From assembly GCA_008638375.1 (NCBI GenBank), contig CM018041.1, positions 8,506,627-8,570,626 on the forward strand: a stretch of DNA of 64,000 bases, written 5' to 3'. This stretch comes from Nyssa sinensis. Taxonomy: Eukaryota > Streptophyta > Magnoliopsida > Cornales > Nyssaceae. The position numbers and the translations under genes are program-made. Positions 35,916-47,240 of the stretch are shown in pieces. How positions within the stretch are numbered: position 1 is the first letter of the stretch; each line of letters begins with the position of its first letter. A model generated the notes under the pieces. It did not search any database. It was given only the letters and a program-made list of their open reading frames with translations, and was not told where the DNA came from.

Positions 35916-36723
35916 AAAATAGGTTTTCTGCAATTCCCCCATCCTCTGAATCCCTGCATTCAAATTATCCTATGAGCCTATGAGATAATCTTAACTGTCT
36001 ATCTCGATTAGAGCCAAGGGGTTATCAAGCTAGTCACTCTCTTGTGTCTCTGCATCCCCCCACTACTGCTGCCATGAATTCACAACTAGACTGAGTTCCT
36101 CATCACCAACCCTTTCCCCAGTGTTTAGTGGGTGATCCCTTGGACCCCCAAATCACTGACACATCCACACAATGCACCTAAGCAACCCCAGTTGCAGACC
36201 CAATTCCCAACTGCTCTGAAGCAACAGTTCCTTTGCAATATTTTAATCTCCCTGATTCACCCAATCCTCAGCCAGGCCACCATCTGATGCCCTATAGTTA
36301 CCCCCCCGCCCTCTCACAAGCAAATGTGTCCCCTACATTCTTCCCATTTGAGTACCTCCATTTTTTAATAATTTAAAATTTTAAAATTTTTAGTAAAAGA
36401 TCTATTGCTTTTAAAATGAAATAGAAGCCTTTTTTTTCTTAATCATATAATTGTTAGCAAGTTTTAGATAAATGAAAATCCTAGAAAAAATTAATATCTA
36501 ATAATTGTATTAAGTAATAGTTTTTAATTCTTTTTAAGATTATTAATTGGTGGGGGATCAATGATATATTCATTTAATTGCTAAAACCAAATGGCTAAAA
36601 ATATTATTATCAATTACATAATAATGCATTATATCCTTCTTTTGTGTGGCTAGCTCTAGATCATTCATCCATTTTTCAAAGGTCTGTAACATGGGGCTTG
36701 GTAACCACAAGATGATCCACAAG
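35916..36723. other. Possible continuation of the minus-strand LINE, then AT-rich DNA
   Basis: 35916-36350 is C-rich on the plus strand and may be an upstream part of the interrupted LINE. I could not read a conserved domain. 36360-36640 is AT-rich with no signal. Confidence 0.3.
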
Positions 36724-36850
36724 AAAGGTGGCAGGATTCGAACCTATGGCCGGCCCGCCCCTGACCTACTGGGTTGGGTGGCCGGGTTAGCACCCCTCGT
36801 CGCCTCTGTACCCGAAACAGATGCGCTGCGCTACCCAGCGCGTAACCTTG
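36724..36850 (-). pseudogene. tRNA-Pro-like sequence of mitochondrial type, with an insertion
   Basis: The minus strand has a T arm with ATAGGTTCGAATCCTGCCACC and an anticodon arm TCTGTTTCGGGTACAGAGG. The anticodon loop, TTCGGGT, has CGG in the anticodon place. A D-arm-like GCGCTGGGTAGCGC and an acceptor AAGGT/ACCTT pair are also present. From memory the arms look like plant mitochondrial trnP (anticodon UGG), so this may be mitochondrial DNA moved to the nucleus. About 50 GC-rich bases sit between the anticodon arm and T arm, where a normal tRNA has about five, so it cannot be functional. A tRNA-derived SINE is the alternative. Confidence 0.45.
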
Positions 36851-37305
36851 TCTCCCATATAAATTAGCAAGGCATCCATATCCATAATGTTATTGGTAAG
36901 ATATTGTGAGTGCGACTATCATTAAATTGCCCCACATGAAATTCTTAAGAACGATATTAAGGAAAATTCAGAGTACTGTGACTAACTCATAAATTGGGTT
37001 TCAGGTGTCCACTCTTAGATGGTCTGTGAAAAAAATGTAATAATAATTTTAAATTTAAATCAGATAGGCATTTTACGTGGTAATAATTATAGGTTGTATT
37101 TTATGGTAAGAAATGAATCAAAGAATATTTAATGGCAAGCAAAAGAGTCTAATGCTGTGCTTAGAGAAATTGTAGCATTATTTAGGACCAAAATTATGAC
37201 ATGGAGTAAATAGAGATTTGTGCAGTAAATGGGGATACCCACTACAGAACTCAGGTTCAGAGAGTAACAATGTGGCTGGCATTGGTGTCGTCTCAAGTCT
37301 GGAGA

Positions 37306-38186
37306 TTTACACTGGGCGCAGTGGGGGCACCTATCCCCACTAAATTTTGAAAAATGTTATGATTAGTTTAGTATTTTACAAATTTTCATAAGAATTTTAT
37401 ACTTGTCCCCACTAATTTTCTTTTTTTGAACTTGCCCTTGACAAACTTTGATCTTTTTCTAAACTTGCCCCCAAAAATTTTCAATCTACTTACCCATTAT
37501 AACTTTTAAGAAAAAGCCTGGCCCATTATTTTTTCCCCAACATAGTTGTGCCCTAAATCCTATTACGCTCCTGTCACATTTATCTCCCTTTTACTTCTCA
37601 ATCAGTCCAGTATGGATTTATTGCTTATTAATATTTTGTTTGCTTTGCATTTGTTCATTTTGTTTATTCAATTACAACTTATCATTGAGTTTCACTGTTA
37701 CCATTATTGTACTATTGAATTAGTAAAATTGATTTGTTTTAGAATGTATAATATCGAATCTTTTCAAGTTGATTAATACCCTGTTTTGGTTTAGATATGT
37801 TAATTTTATTTTGATACGTGGTTTGGGAATGTTATTGAATTGCTAATTTTGATTCCATTTGTTTAATTATGATGACATTTTTATAAGAATTTAAAAAATA
37901 GTAATTAATTTTTTTGAGGAAGTACTGTTAATATCATGTGCAAAGTTTTTTCTTTTTGATAAGTAATAGTAAAAAATATATAGAAGATGTCCAATAGATG
38001 CAAATATATATATATATATATATATATTTTTGTAAATGACATGATCAAACTTTTAAATTTTTTGTCCTTTTCAATTATTTGAAATACATGTAGTAATTGT
38101 TAAATCTTTTAGATTTTAAGAAATCAAAACTGATTTTATGAGTAAATTTTAGATTGCCCCAGCCAAAATCCTGGCTCCTCCCCTGG
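37306..38186. mobile_element. hAT-like insertion in LINE copy 2
   Basis: About 880 bp absent from LINE copy 1. It begins near CACTGGGCGCAG and ends near CCTGGCTCCTCCCCTGGTG. Read in reverse, the right end gives a GGGGAGGAGCCAGGATTTTG terminus like that of common plant hAT elements. Terminal repeats are imperfect and no clean target duplication is visible, so the ends are known only by comparison with copy 1. A (TA)n run lies at about 38005-38029. No coding capacity. Confidence 0.5.
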
Positions 38187-38265
38187 TGTGATGTCTCAAG
38201 TTTTTTTTTTATTTCCTTTTGGTGTGATGACTCATGCCTCTGAAATTATATAGGGAAATATACCT

Positions 38266-38680
38266 CTATTGTTTTTCTTGGTTAAATAAGAAAAACAAAA
38301 AAACAAAAAACAAAACAGGAAGGAAAAGGACCACCAACAAATAAAACAAAATAGCGAAAAACAAGACAACAAAGCAAAAGGGACAACAATAAACCAAGGA
38401 GAACTATAGGACCAAAATCAAGCAAAACAGCATAAACCAGCACACAAGCAGGATCAGCAGCAGAGAACTGAGCAGAAACTCAACAGAGCACCCAAAAGGA
38501 AACCAGTAGAAATCAGAACAACCAATAAGAACAGGAGCATAGCTGAAGAAACAGAGCACCCCTAATCATTTGGACTTGAAAAAGAACTGAGATGGTTCCA
38601 GTTGCATACTGGCCTCCCAATTTTCATAAGAATTAGGAACCTCAGTGAAGGATTGTTTCAAATGCCATAGCCTATTGTTT
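38266..38680 (-). mobile_element. Short LINE-like retroposon with 9-bp target duplication
   Basis: The body is 38275-38671, flanked by CTATTGTTT at 38266-38274 and 38672-38680. On the minus strand it ends in a T/G-rich 3' UTR-like region (tgtttttttgtttttcttat) followed by an A-rich tail, resembling plant LINE 3' UTRs. No protein domain is recognisable. Confidence 0.65.
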
Positions 38681-38726
38681 CTCTCCCTTAAGTTAGTTTC
38701 TTAAAATTGTTAAAGGGTATACCCCT

Positions 38727-40261
38727 TGTGGATATGAGATCCATGAACATACACTCTTAAGTGAGATTTGACATCGGGCCAAACCAATTTAGATCGCTTA
38801 CAGCATGATTAGGTCTAAGCAACGATCAAAATTTCGTTTCGTAGTATTGTTTCGGTCACCTAGAAAACAGAAACATTTCGGAAACGTTTCGAAAATATAG
38901 TGGAAACGATGAAAAAAGATAAAATGTATATAAACACTTGGAAACATAAAGTAAAATATATGAATGTGTGAAGATAAATATTATAATTAATTGGAAATGT
39001 TTTAGGGTACATGTTCATCCACACAAGAAGATACTAAGGTGAAATTAAAAAAAAAAAAAGTAAAGTAAATTAGTCATTAATATCAAATAACTCTTTACTT
39101 ATTAAAAATTAGTATAAAAGATTTAGAGCTAATTTGTTTATGTAATATGAATTTGTTATATATTTGCTATAAAATATGTAAAATTATTATAAACCATAAA
39201 ATAATAAATATATATTGTGTAATATACACGGATTAGACAATTTGACACAAGTTACATATAATACAATAAATAAAAATATAGTAATTTAAATCTATTATAA
39301 TTAGTAACTAAGTATTAAAATAAATTATTTATCTACATATTATTTCCATTACTTTTACTTTTCATTTTCTATTATTTTTTAGGAAAAATAAAAATATCTT
39401 CTTACAATTTTAGGTTTTAATCTTTCAATCTCCTCCATTTAAAAAACAAATTGATATTATCTTTTACAAACTTCTAGAAGTATTGTTGATACCAAAGAAA
39501 TGTTTCCACTGTTTCGGTATATTTCCGCTAGTTTCGGTATGTTTCTACGGAAACAAATTTGTTTCCATGGAAACATGTGAATTTTGGTATTCCACTAGTG
39601 TTTCGTTTCGGTTCACTAGGAAACAGAAACATTTCGGCCGTTTCGATAGAAACAAAACGAAATTTTGATCCCTGGGTCTAAGCCCGAGCCAATGAAAGAG
39701 AACAAAGTATGATATCGGCCTAAACCAGTCCCAGTCAACGTATGATATAAAAACTAGCCTAAGGTTGAACAGGAAGGCAGCCTAAGACTAGTTATACGGG
39801 ATACTCTAGGTCGTGTGGATTGGTGGCTAAGGGGATTGGTTTGCTAGTTTGGCTCTAGTAGTTCGACATTAGTAGTTTGGCTCTAGTAGTTCGACATTAG
39901 TAGTTTGGCTCTAGTAGTTCAACTCTAATAACTAGAGATAGAGCCAAACTAGCCTTTCTAGACTATGAAAGAATCTTCTTGACTCTTCTATGAGCTTCTA
40001 TTACCTTCTAAAAGTATACATGGAGACTAATCCGTGACCTCAGCGAAACCGTTATGGTGCATAAGGATGGCACGTGATCATCCTATATAAATAAGGTCCT
40101 CACAAAGATGTGTACTAAGACAAAAAAAGGACTGAGAGAAGCCTTCCCATGGATTCCATTGTCTAGATTGCTTCGTCTTCTTCCTAACCCACACCACTCT
40201 GAGATCCATTCTAAAGTGTAGCTCCCACTCTCATATCCTCACCTGAACCCATATACCTACA
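38727..40261. mobile_element. Solo-LTR-like insertion carrying a hAT element
   Basis: Starts TGTGGATATGAGATCC and ends CATATACCTACA, the TG...CA form of an LTR, at a position where LINE copy 1 is uninterrupted. A TATA-type promoter (cctatataaataagg, about 40082-40096) sits inside, as in an LTR. No internal retrotransposon genes are present. The flanks cccct and ccttt are only similar. Without the nested hAT element it would be about 670 bp. It contains three copies of a 30-bp repeat (agtttggctctagtagttcgacatt) at 39845-39935. Confidence 0.55.
38813..39683. mobile_element. hAT-like element with 8-bp duplication
   Basis: The body, 38821-39675 (855 bp), is flanked by GTCTAAGC at 38813-38820 and 39676-39683. 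The ends are inverted repeats built on GATCAAAATTTCGTTT. The subterminal regions are full of gtttcg/cgaaac words (for example around 38850-38900 and 39500-39650), as is usual in hAT non-autonomous elements. No transposase. Confidence 0.85.
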
Positions 40262-40385
40262 CCTTTTTTGCTATGTACATCATTTGCATTTTTGGTATAA
40301 TAAAATAACTAACTTATACCAAGATGCGGAGGCAAAGGGTGAGAGGGAAGATTGACAGAAATTTAAGTGTAAAATGCAAGTAAAC

Positions 40386-40796
40386 TGATGGGCACCATGG
40401 TGGATCGAGTCTTAAAGATCCTTTACAAGTTCCAGATGGGCCAATCACAAGGACGAGAGCTAAGAAGTTAAGTACACAAAAACGCCAATTGAGTGATTTT
40501 CGTACAGTTTCAACGTCGCTTCATAATCTGAGCATAACTCTCTCATCCGAGCTCCGATTGAGATGATTCAAGATGCTATGAAAAGCCAAGGAATAGTTCT
40601 ACAACTTTCATGTTTTGAGTTTTCTAAGATGATGAATTTTTGAGTAAATTGAGAGAATATTTTCTCTTCGGTTCTTTGAGAACTATTTGAACTTATCGGG
40701 ATTTCCCGTGGCGTTCACCAACGACTTATCAAACGGATTTCCACCACCATTTGTGGCGTCTTCCTTATACCGAGGTTCTTGTTTTGCACTAAATAA
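40386..40796 (+). repeat. 411-bp direct repeat, left copy (gypsy pol tail plus flank)
   Basis: Starts TGATGGGCACC and encodes, near 40412-40470, LKDPLQVPDGPITRTRAKK. The PLQVPxGPITRARAKK motif is the familiar C-terminal end of many plant Ty3/gypsy polyproteins. The copy at 41673-42083 is about 97% identical by eye. Confidence 0.8.
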
Positions 40797-40929
40797 GCAG
40801 CTGACGCAACAACAAAGCAGCGTGGAGAAAAAATAAAAAAAAGGGGAGACCAGGCGGCTGAAGCAAAAGTCAAAAGAAACAAAACAAGATTTGCTGAAGG
40901 AAGAACAAGAAGACGCTGTGACGTTGAGA

Positions 40930-41500
40930 AAAATTTTTTTTTTTTTTTTTTTTGTTTTTGTTTTTGTTCTATTTCGCTGGACAGGGCCTGCGGCTAAAAA
41001 AACAAAAGATTGTGCCGCAACAGCCCTACAGTGCGACACTGGTTCTCCAAAAAAAAAAGATTGTGCCACAACAGTCCTACAGTGCGACATTGGTTCTCCA
41101 AAAAAAAAAAAAAAATTCTACGCCGCACGTCTGGTTCTGTCCGGCCGCCGCTTCTCTTTTGCTTCTTTTTTTTTTTTTTTTTTCCTGCGCCGCAGCCCAA
41201 CTCTTTTTTTCTTCTTTTTTGTCTTTTCTCTCTCTTCCCTTCCCAACCCCTAGGTCAAAGTTGCCTTTTCTTTTTTTGACTTTTTTTTTTTTCTCTTTCT
41301 TTTCCTTTCCTGTTCTGTTGGCAGCCGTCTTTCTTGACCTTGTTTTTCTCTTCTTTTCTTTTGTTTCTTTTTCACTTTAGCAGTAAGCCCCATTTCTTGA
41401 CAAAAAAAGAGAAGAGAGTACCAAAAAAAAAAAAAGAAATATTCAAAGGGTGCTATTAAAAAAAAAAAAAGAGGTGTTAAAAAAAAAAAAAAAAACACAG
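40930..41500. repeat. Homopolymer-rich low-complexity block
   Basis: Poly-T and poly-A runs of 10-20 bases alternate with short spacers. A roughly 50-bp unit (gattgtgcc.caacag.cctacagtgcgaca.tggttctcc plus A run) is repeated at 41009 and 41060. Several long frames across it encode only Phe/Lys/Leu runs and are not genes. A (TA)n run lies at 41523-41548. Confidence 0.8.
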
Positions 41501-41672
41501 AGAGAGTTCACAAAACATAAAATATATATATATATATATATATATATCTTTCTCCCTTTGATGTAGGTGACGATTCGTGGTCGAATTTTTTTGAGGAGAA
41601 GGGGAATGATGGGCTCCATGACAGACTGAGTCTTAAGGATTCGAGGACGAATCCTTTTGAAGAGAGGGGGAA

Positions 41673-42083
41673 TGATGGGCACCATGGTGGATCGAGTCTT
41701 AAAGATCCTTTACAAGTTCCAGATGGGCCAATCACAAGGGCGAGAGCTAAAAAGTTAAGTACACAAAAACGCCAATTGAGTGATTTTCGTACAGTTTCGA
41801 CGTCGCTTCATAATCTGAGCATAACTCTCTCATCCGAGCTCCGATTGAGATGATTCAAGATGCTATGGAAAGCCAAGGAATAGTTCTACAACTTTCATGT
41901 TTTGAGTTTTCTAAGATGATGAATTTTTGAGTAAATTGAGAAAATATTTTCTCTTCAGTTCTTTGAGAACTATCTGAACTTATCGGGATTTCCCGTGGCG
42001 TTCACCAACGACTTATCAAACGGATTTCCACCACCGTTTGTGGCGTCTTCCTTATACCGAGGTTTTTGTTTCGCACTAAATAA
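41673..42083 (+). repeat. 411-bp direct repeat, right copy (gypsy pol tail plus flank)
   Basis: Same start, length and end as the copy at 40386, exactly 1287 bp downstream. Here the pol-tail frame extends upstream (about 41575-41672) with two similar segments reading FEEKGNDG and FEERGNDG. This copy is therefore the more complete pol end. Together they are either LTR-like ends of a small non-autonomous element or a tandem duplication. Confidence 0.8.
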
Positions 42084-42190
42084 CGGGTTGAGGTTATATA
42101 TATATCGAGGTTCTTGTTTGTCGTAAACAACGGGTTGAGGTCATATATACCGAGGTTCCTATTTGTCGTAAACAACGGGTCGAGGTCTTC
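42055..42190. repeat. Short tandem repeat, about 50 bp, three copies
   Basis: Units containing cgaggtt.ttgttt.....aaataacgggttgaggt recur at about 42057, 42105 and 42150, next to the right 411-bp repeat. Confidence 0.7.
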
Positions 42191-44599
42191 CATTCAGATC
42201 TGCTTGTAGAACGATCTTGGATTCTCCTTTTTCGTTGTCGGGTCTCGTTATTCTTGGCGGGGTTCACATCATAAACCCACAATATATCTTCAAGTAAAGG
42301 ATAATCATGGTTGGTAAAAAAAAAAAAGAAAAGAGAGATTGATAAAAGGAAGCATTCAAACCTGTTCATAGTTGTATTCTTTCACGGCAAACTGGGCGTA
42401 GTTTCTGATCTGATCGCTGTTGGCGGCATTCCAACATTTAATGAAACCAGAATTCATTTTGGATTCATCATACCTGGAAGTTTTGAAAGTTCTGCTCGCA
42501 GGGGCTGGAGGATTTGAAGAAGTCTCATGGGAGGAGTGTTGTGGAGAAGAAGAAAGATGAGAATTCCTCGTAGGACTTGCAGAGGCTGTAGGATTTGAAG
42601 AGGAAACCTCATGGGAGGAGTAACCTGGAGAAAGAAATCCACATATGAGGATGGTTATTAATTAGATCCAACCAAGGTTATTGAAATCAGGATCCTATAA
42701 CAGACCAAAGGGATGGTCATTTAATTGTACAAAATCAGAAAGCTAATACCAGCTAACATTTATGAATCTCAAAGAATCTTGAAATTATCAATGAATAAGC
42801 CTAAAACTCGTGCATATAGAAACATTAAAACAACCATTTAAAGTACATAAGTCCTCCCTAATAATTTTGTGGTACAGTAGCATAAGAAATGTTTAATTAC
42901 ATAGCACTAACTATTTAATGTGCTTAAATATTAGAGGTAAACTAAAAATAAAAAAATCATAATCATCATTCATATCTAATCAGTCAGATATAGGGGTGGA
43001 AACAAAATTAGCATTAGCACATGTTTGGATGAGAGATAAATTGGTTTAAAATAAACTTACGAAGGTTTAGAGAGAGAGAGAGATAGAAGTCGATTTTATT
43101 GACACAATATTCTGAAAATAAACTTCTAGCCAAGTGGTAATATTGGGCCTATGGTGATCAAAATAAGAAGTTAAATAACTTAAATTAACCACGCAAAAAA
43201 ACTCAATTAGTCTGCAACGAATTAAAAGAGCAAGTCAAACTTTTTGGTATAATTGTCTCACTTGACATTTACATTGGTCTTGGTATTCATTTTATAATAT
43301 TAATTGGGTTTTGCTTCATAACTTCTCAAAGAGACCTGCGAGAATAACATTGTAAATTTATATTGTAGAATCGGTAGAATCAGGGGTAACTCGGGATCCT
43401 ACCAATTCTAAGGATCCTATAGAGTTACAAGGATTTTACCCCTTTAGGGATTTTAGGTGTGATATGGATCAATTTGGTATTTTTAATCATAAGATCCGGA
43501 TGGGGATTGTGGATCCAATAGACCCAAGACTTTGTTATTGGAAACTGTCGTTGGCACTTGATTTCAAACATGATACAGATATACGTACGTTGAATTCATT
43601 ACAAAACCCATATTCCTACTCCAAAAAAACATATGGATATTACAAATTACAACATGGTGGCCATCATATTTGAAATAAAATTGTGCATATCTATGATAAA
43701 CTGTATTCAACATTCATCCCCAAAATAAGCCATTTTCCAGTGGATAGGAGTCAACACTCCAATTCACTGTATATTTTTTTTCTTTCTTTTTGGTGGAAAA
43801 TTCACAGGATATAAGATGTATTCAACCACTATACTTATGAGAAAAGTTGAATAAGAATTGGATATGCTAACAGTAAATAGAAATGTACTAAGAATACTGT
43901 CTTTTATAGGCTATCATGAATGTTCTGAGAGCAAAATAGAACTTTATTGCCATAAAAAATTACCTTAGCAAAGATATACACATAAATGCATGGGTAATGT
44001 ACATAGATACATACATAGTTATATTGTACTATAGAACCATCCAAAGGAACCCCAGAAAGAGGCTGGCCCAACCCAATAGAGTAATGTAGCACTTCTAACA
44101 GATATTATAACAAAAAACTTGGTCACTAGGAGAAATGAAGCATGAAAGAAAATTTTCTCTGCAAGTACAAATCAATTGAATTTGATAAGTAGAACTTACA
44201 AGTAAGGAAGAAAGACTATGCAACACATGAGAGCTTATTTCTGTGGGAGAGAAATTGTTGGGGATGGTCTAGAGTGCCTGTTGAATTATACATATACATA
44301 TACATATACGTGTGTGTGTGTGTGTGTGTGTATATATTCATTTACTTTGTACAAAATGTAGGTTTTTTTGGTAGGCCATAATTACATTTAAAAAATAAAA
44401 TAAAAGCAATGTTTAAGGACAAGTCGATGGTAAGATAAAAAAAATTTAGAGAAAGCTTGTTACTTGGAAGGTTAACTCTACTTGTGTTGTGTTTAGTGTC
44501 ATATCATTACATGGCCGGTCCCAAGCCTAGAAAAAAAAGGGTTGCATTAGGTAGCTGATAGTGTAAAAATTTGTCAAGCCCTATATGAACATGAATCAT
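42191..44599. other. Intergenic DNA
   Basis: A GA-rich segment with repeated gaggatttgaag (about 42505-42620), then AT-rich sequence. A compound microsatellite (catata)n(gt)n lies at about 44285-44333. No gene was recognised. Confidence 0.45.
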
Positions 44600-47240
44600 A
44601 AGATAAATTACGTAAATACTAGGGCGTTCCCCTTAAGCGATGCGTCGCATTAGCTACAAGGTGCTTTGAAAAATGGGCAAGGGGCGTTGTATTGGCGCTC
44701 GGGTGCGGTGAAAAGTGGGCAAAGGTTCCTGTGTTTTGATGGACAATTGCGGGTAAAGAAGAGTCCAAGATACCAGACTTGATTAACAACTTGGAATATA
44801 GGAATATCGAAAGGTAAAGGAATAGAGCTAGTAGATACCACAATTAGGAGGAAGGTAAATATAGTATGCTTACAAGAAACTAAATGGGTAGGAGAGAAAA
44901 GTAGGGAAATTGAAAAAACCGGATATAAGCTCTACTATACTATGAAAGATAAGCATAGGAATGGTGTAGGGGTAATAGTAGATAAGCATCTCAAAGAAAA
45001 AGTGGTAACTGTTACTAGAAAAAGGGATATGATAATACTAATAAAACTTGTGTTGGAGGATAATATAAGTAATATCACTAGTGCTTATGCACCCCAAATA
45101 GGATTAGATCGCAAAGGGTATGAGATGGTACATGAGGTTACCGATTTGAAGATAGTAATGATGTTGGGGAGGCAATATTAGATTTTGCAGTAGCATATGA
45201 TTTTATAATAACAAATACTTATTTTAAAAAGAAAGATAAACATCAAATAACCTTTAAAAGTGGATCAAATAAATATCAAATAGACTTCTTCTTAATTAGA
45301 AGAATAAATAGGCAATTACGCAAAGATTGTAAGATTATTTACGGGGAAAGTTTGACCTCAGAACATAAGTTGATTCTAGACATATAAATTAAAAGACAAA
45401 AATACAAAGGAGTAAAGAGATTAAAAACCAAGAATTAGATGGTAGAATTTAAAAGGAGAGAAAGTAAAGTTGTTAAAAAGTAAGATGCTAAAAGAAATAC
45501 TATAGAATTTAGATGATGGAATATTAAAAAATATCAAAAGAGGTTCTTGGGTAATAAAAAATAATATGACAAATATTTAAGGGAACTTGGTGGTGGAGTG
45601 AGAAAGTCCAAAAAGTAGTAAAAGTAAAAAAAAAAAAGAGTATTGTAAAACTTGGCAAAAAATTAAAACTAAAGAAAGATGGGAAACATATAAAAATGCG
45701 AGCAATTTAGTAAAGAAAGCTGTGAGAAATGCTAAACACAAGGTATATTATAATTTTTATTTCAAATTGGGTACAAAAGATGGTAAGAAAGAAATATACA
45801 AACATGTTAAGTAAAGGGATAGGAAAACCAAAATTTTTAATCATATTAAATGCATAATGAATGAAGATCTTGATGAATGATGATGAAATTAAAGGAATAT
45901 GGAAAAGTTATTTTGAGAAATTATTGAATGAATATCATAAAGAAAACTCAAGTGTATAAAATTCTAAGAACAATAGAAAAAAAAATATTTTTTTGTAAGA
46001 TTAGTGTTTGCGGTAAAAAATGCATTGAAGAAGATGAAAACTGATAAAGGTTTAGGACCAGATGGTATAACCATTGAGGTTTGGAAGTATTTAGGGAAGA
46101 AGGTGTGTCTCGGCTAATAAATATATTTAATAAGACCAAAATAACTAAAAAAATGCATGATGAGTGGCGAAAAAGCATTCTGTTACTATAAAAAAATAAA
46201 GGGGATATATAAAATTATACAAAATATCGAGCATTAAATTAATGAGTTAAACTATGAAACTCTGTTAGAAAGTGATCGAGTACCGACTAAGACTTGGGAC
46301 AACTATATCGAAGAATCAATTTGGGTTTATGTCAGGGAGGTCAACAATGAAAGCTACCCATCAAAAAAATTTTTAAAAAAAAGTAGAAGCCATTTACTTA
46401 TTAAGAAGACTCGTGGAAAGATATAGAAAAAGAAGAAAGATCTTCACACGGTTTTTATCGATTTGGATTAGGCAGTTAAGAAACAATATGTTAATAAATG
46501 AGTGTGCTCGAAATGAGAATATTAAGACAAATGTGCAGTAAGATAAGAAAAAATAAAATTAAAAATAAACACGTATGAGATGGTAGGAGTAGCACTTATA
46601 GGATATAAAATGCACAAAAACCGATTAAGGTGGTATGGTCGTACAACAAAGAGGAGAAAATATACCTGTAAGGAAGAGAGACATGATTCATATTGAAGGT
46701 CGTGCTAGGGGACAAGGGATACCAAAATTAAGTTAAGTTGAGATAGTAAAAGAAGATATGATAATGTGTGGTCTAAGGAGATCACTTTAGATGGAATAGA
46801 ATGGCGAGATGCTATGAAGCATGAACACTCTATTTTGGCTCACGTATTCATGTCAGATACATGTCGGACACCAACACTCTCAGACACTTCCCGGACGTGT
46901 GTTGAGCACTTGAATCATCGATGTTGATGATTAAATGAAGAAGTTCTTTAATTATTATTTAATGGTTTTGTTATTTTAATATCTTAATAATATTTTTGTT
47001 ATTTGTGTGATTTTATACCAATTTTAATTGAAATTTTATTACATGATCATATAAAAAATATAAAAAAATTATATATATTCAACATGTCATTGACGTGTCC
47101 GTGTACTACTTTTTTGAGAAATAATGTATTTGTGTGTCCGTGTGGTGTCCTATCCATGTCTCGTGTCCGTGCTTCTTAAGTGAGACGTGATTAATGTAGC
47201 CAACCTCAAATAATTGGGACAAGACTTTGTTGAGTTGAGT
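44600..47240 (+). mobile_element. RTE-type LINE, decayed
   Basis: An endonuclease region starts near 44770, with the frame reading VNIVCLQETKW and then GVGVIVDKHLKEKVV, and TSAYAPQIGLD near 45090. This is an apurinic endonuclease like those misnamed 'craniofacial development protein 2-like' in plants. A later part reads FIITNTYFKKKDKHQITFKSG. RT pieces occur near 46010-46120 (ALKKMKTDKGLGPDGITIEV). The C-terminal segment (about 46620-46820) and the terminal ttgagttgagttg tail near 47240 are also typical. Many stops and frameshifts make it a dead copy. Confidence 0.8.
46838..47183. mobile_element. MITE inside the RTE LINE
   Basis: It interrupts the LINE tail. The ends begin CTCAC and end GTGAG. 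Inner regions are inverted: atacatgtcggacaccaacac on the left and gtgtggtgtcctatccatgtc on the right. The AT-rich centre is non-coding. Flanks do not show a clear duplication. Confidence 0.5.

Larger units (their letters stand above)
37080..40310 (+). mobile_element. LINE 3' remnant, copy 2, split by three insertions
   Basis: Segments 37110-37305, 38186-38270, 38675-38726 and 40262-40310 align in order with LINE copy 1 (32000-32120, 33005-33090, 33095-33260). Shared words include agtctaatgctgtgc, agagaaattgtagcatta, gatgtctcaagt, atatacctct and gtacatcat..gcatttttggtataataaaa. The intervals are later insertions, described separately. Confidence 0.75.

Noticed and set aside
40683..41498. Several long open frames rich in Phe, Lys and Leu
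   Set aside because: They are translations of poly-A and poly-T runs, with no codon or domain signal.
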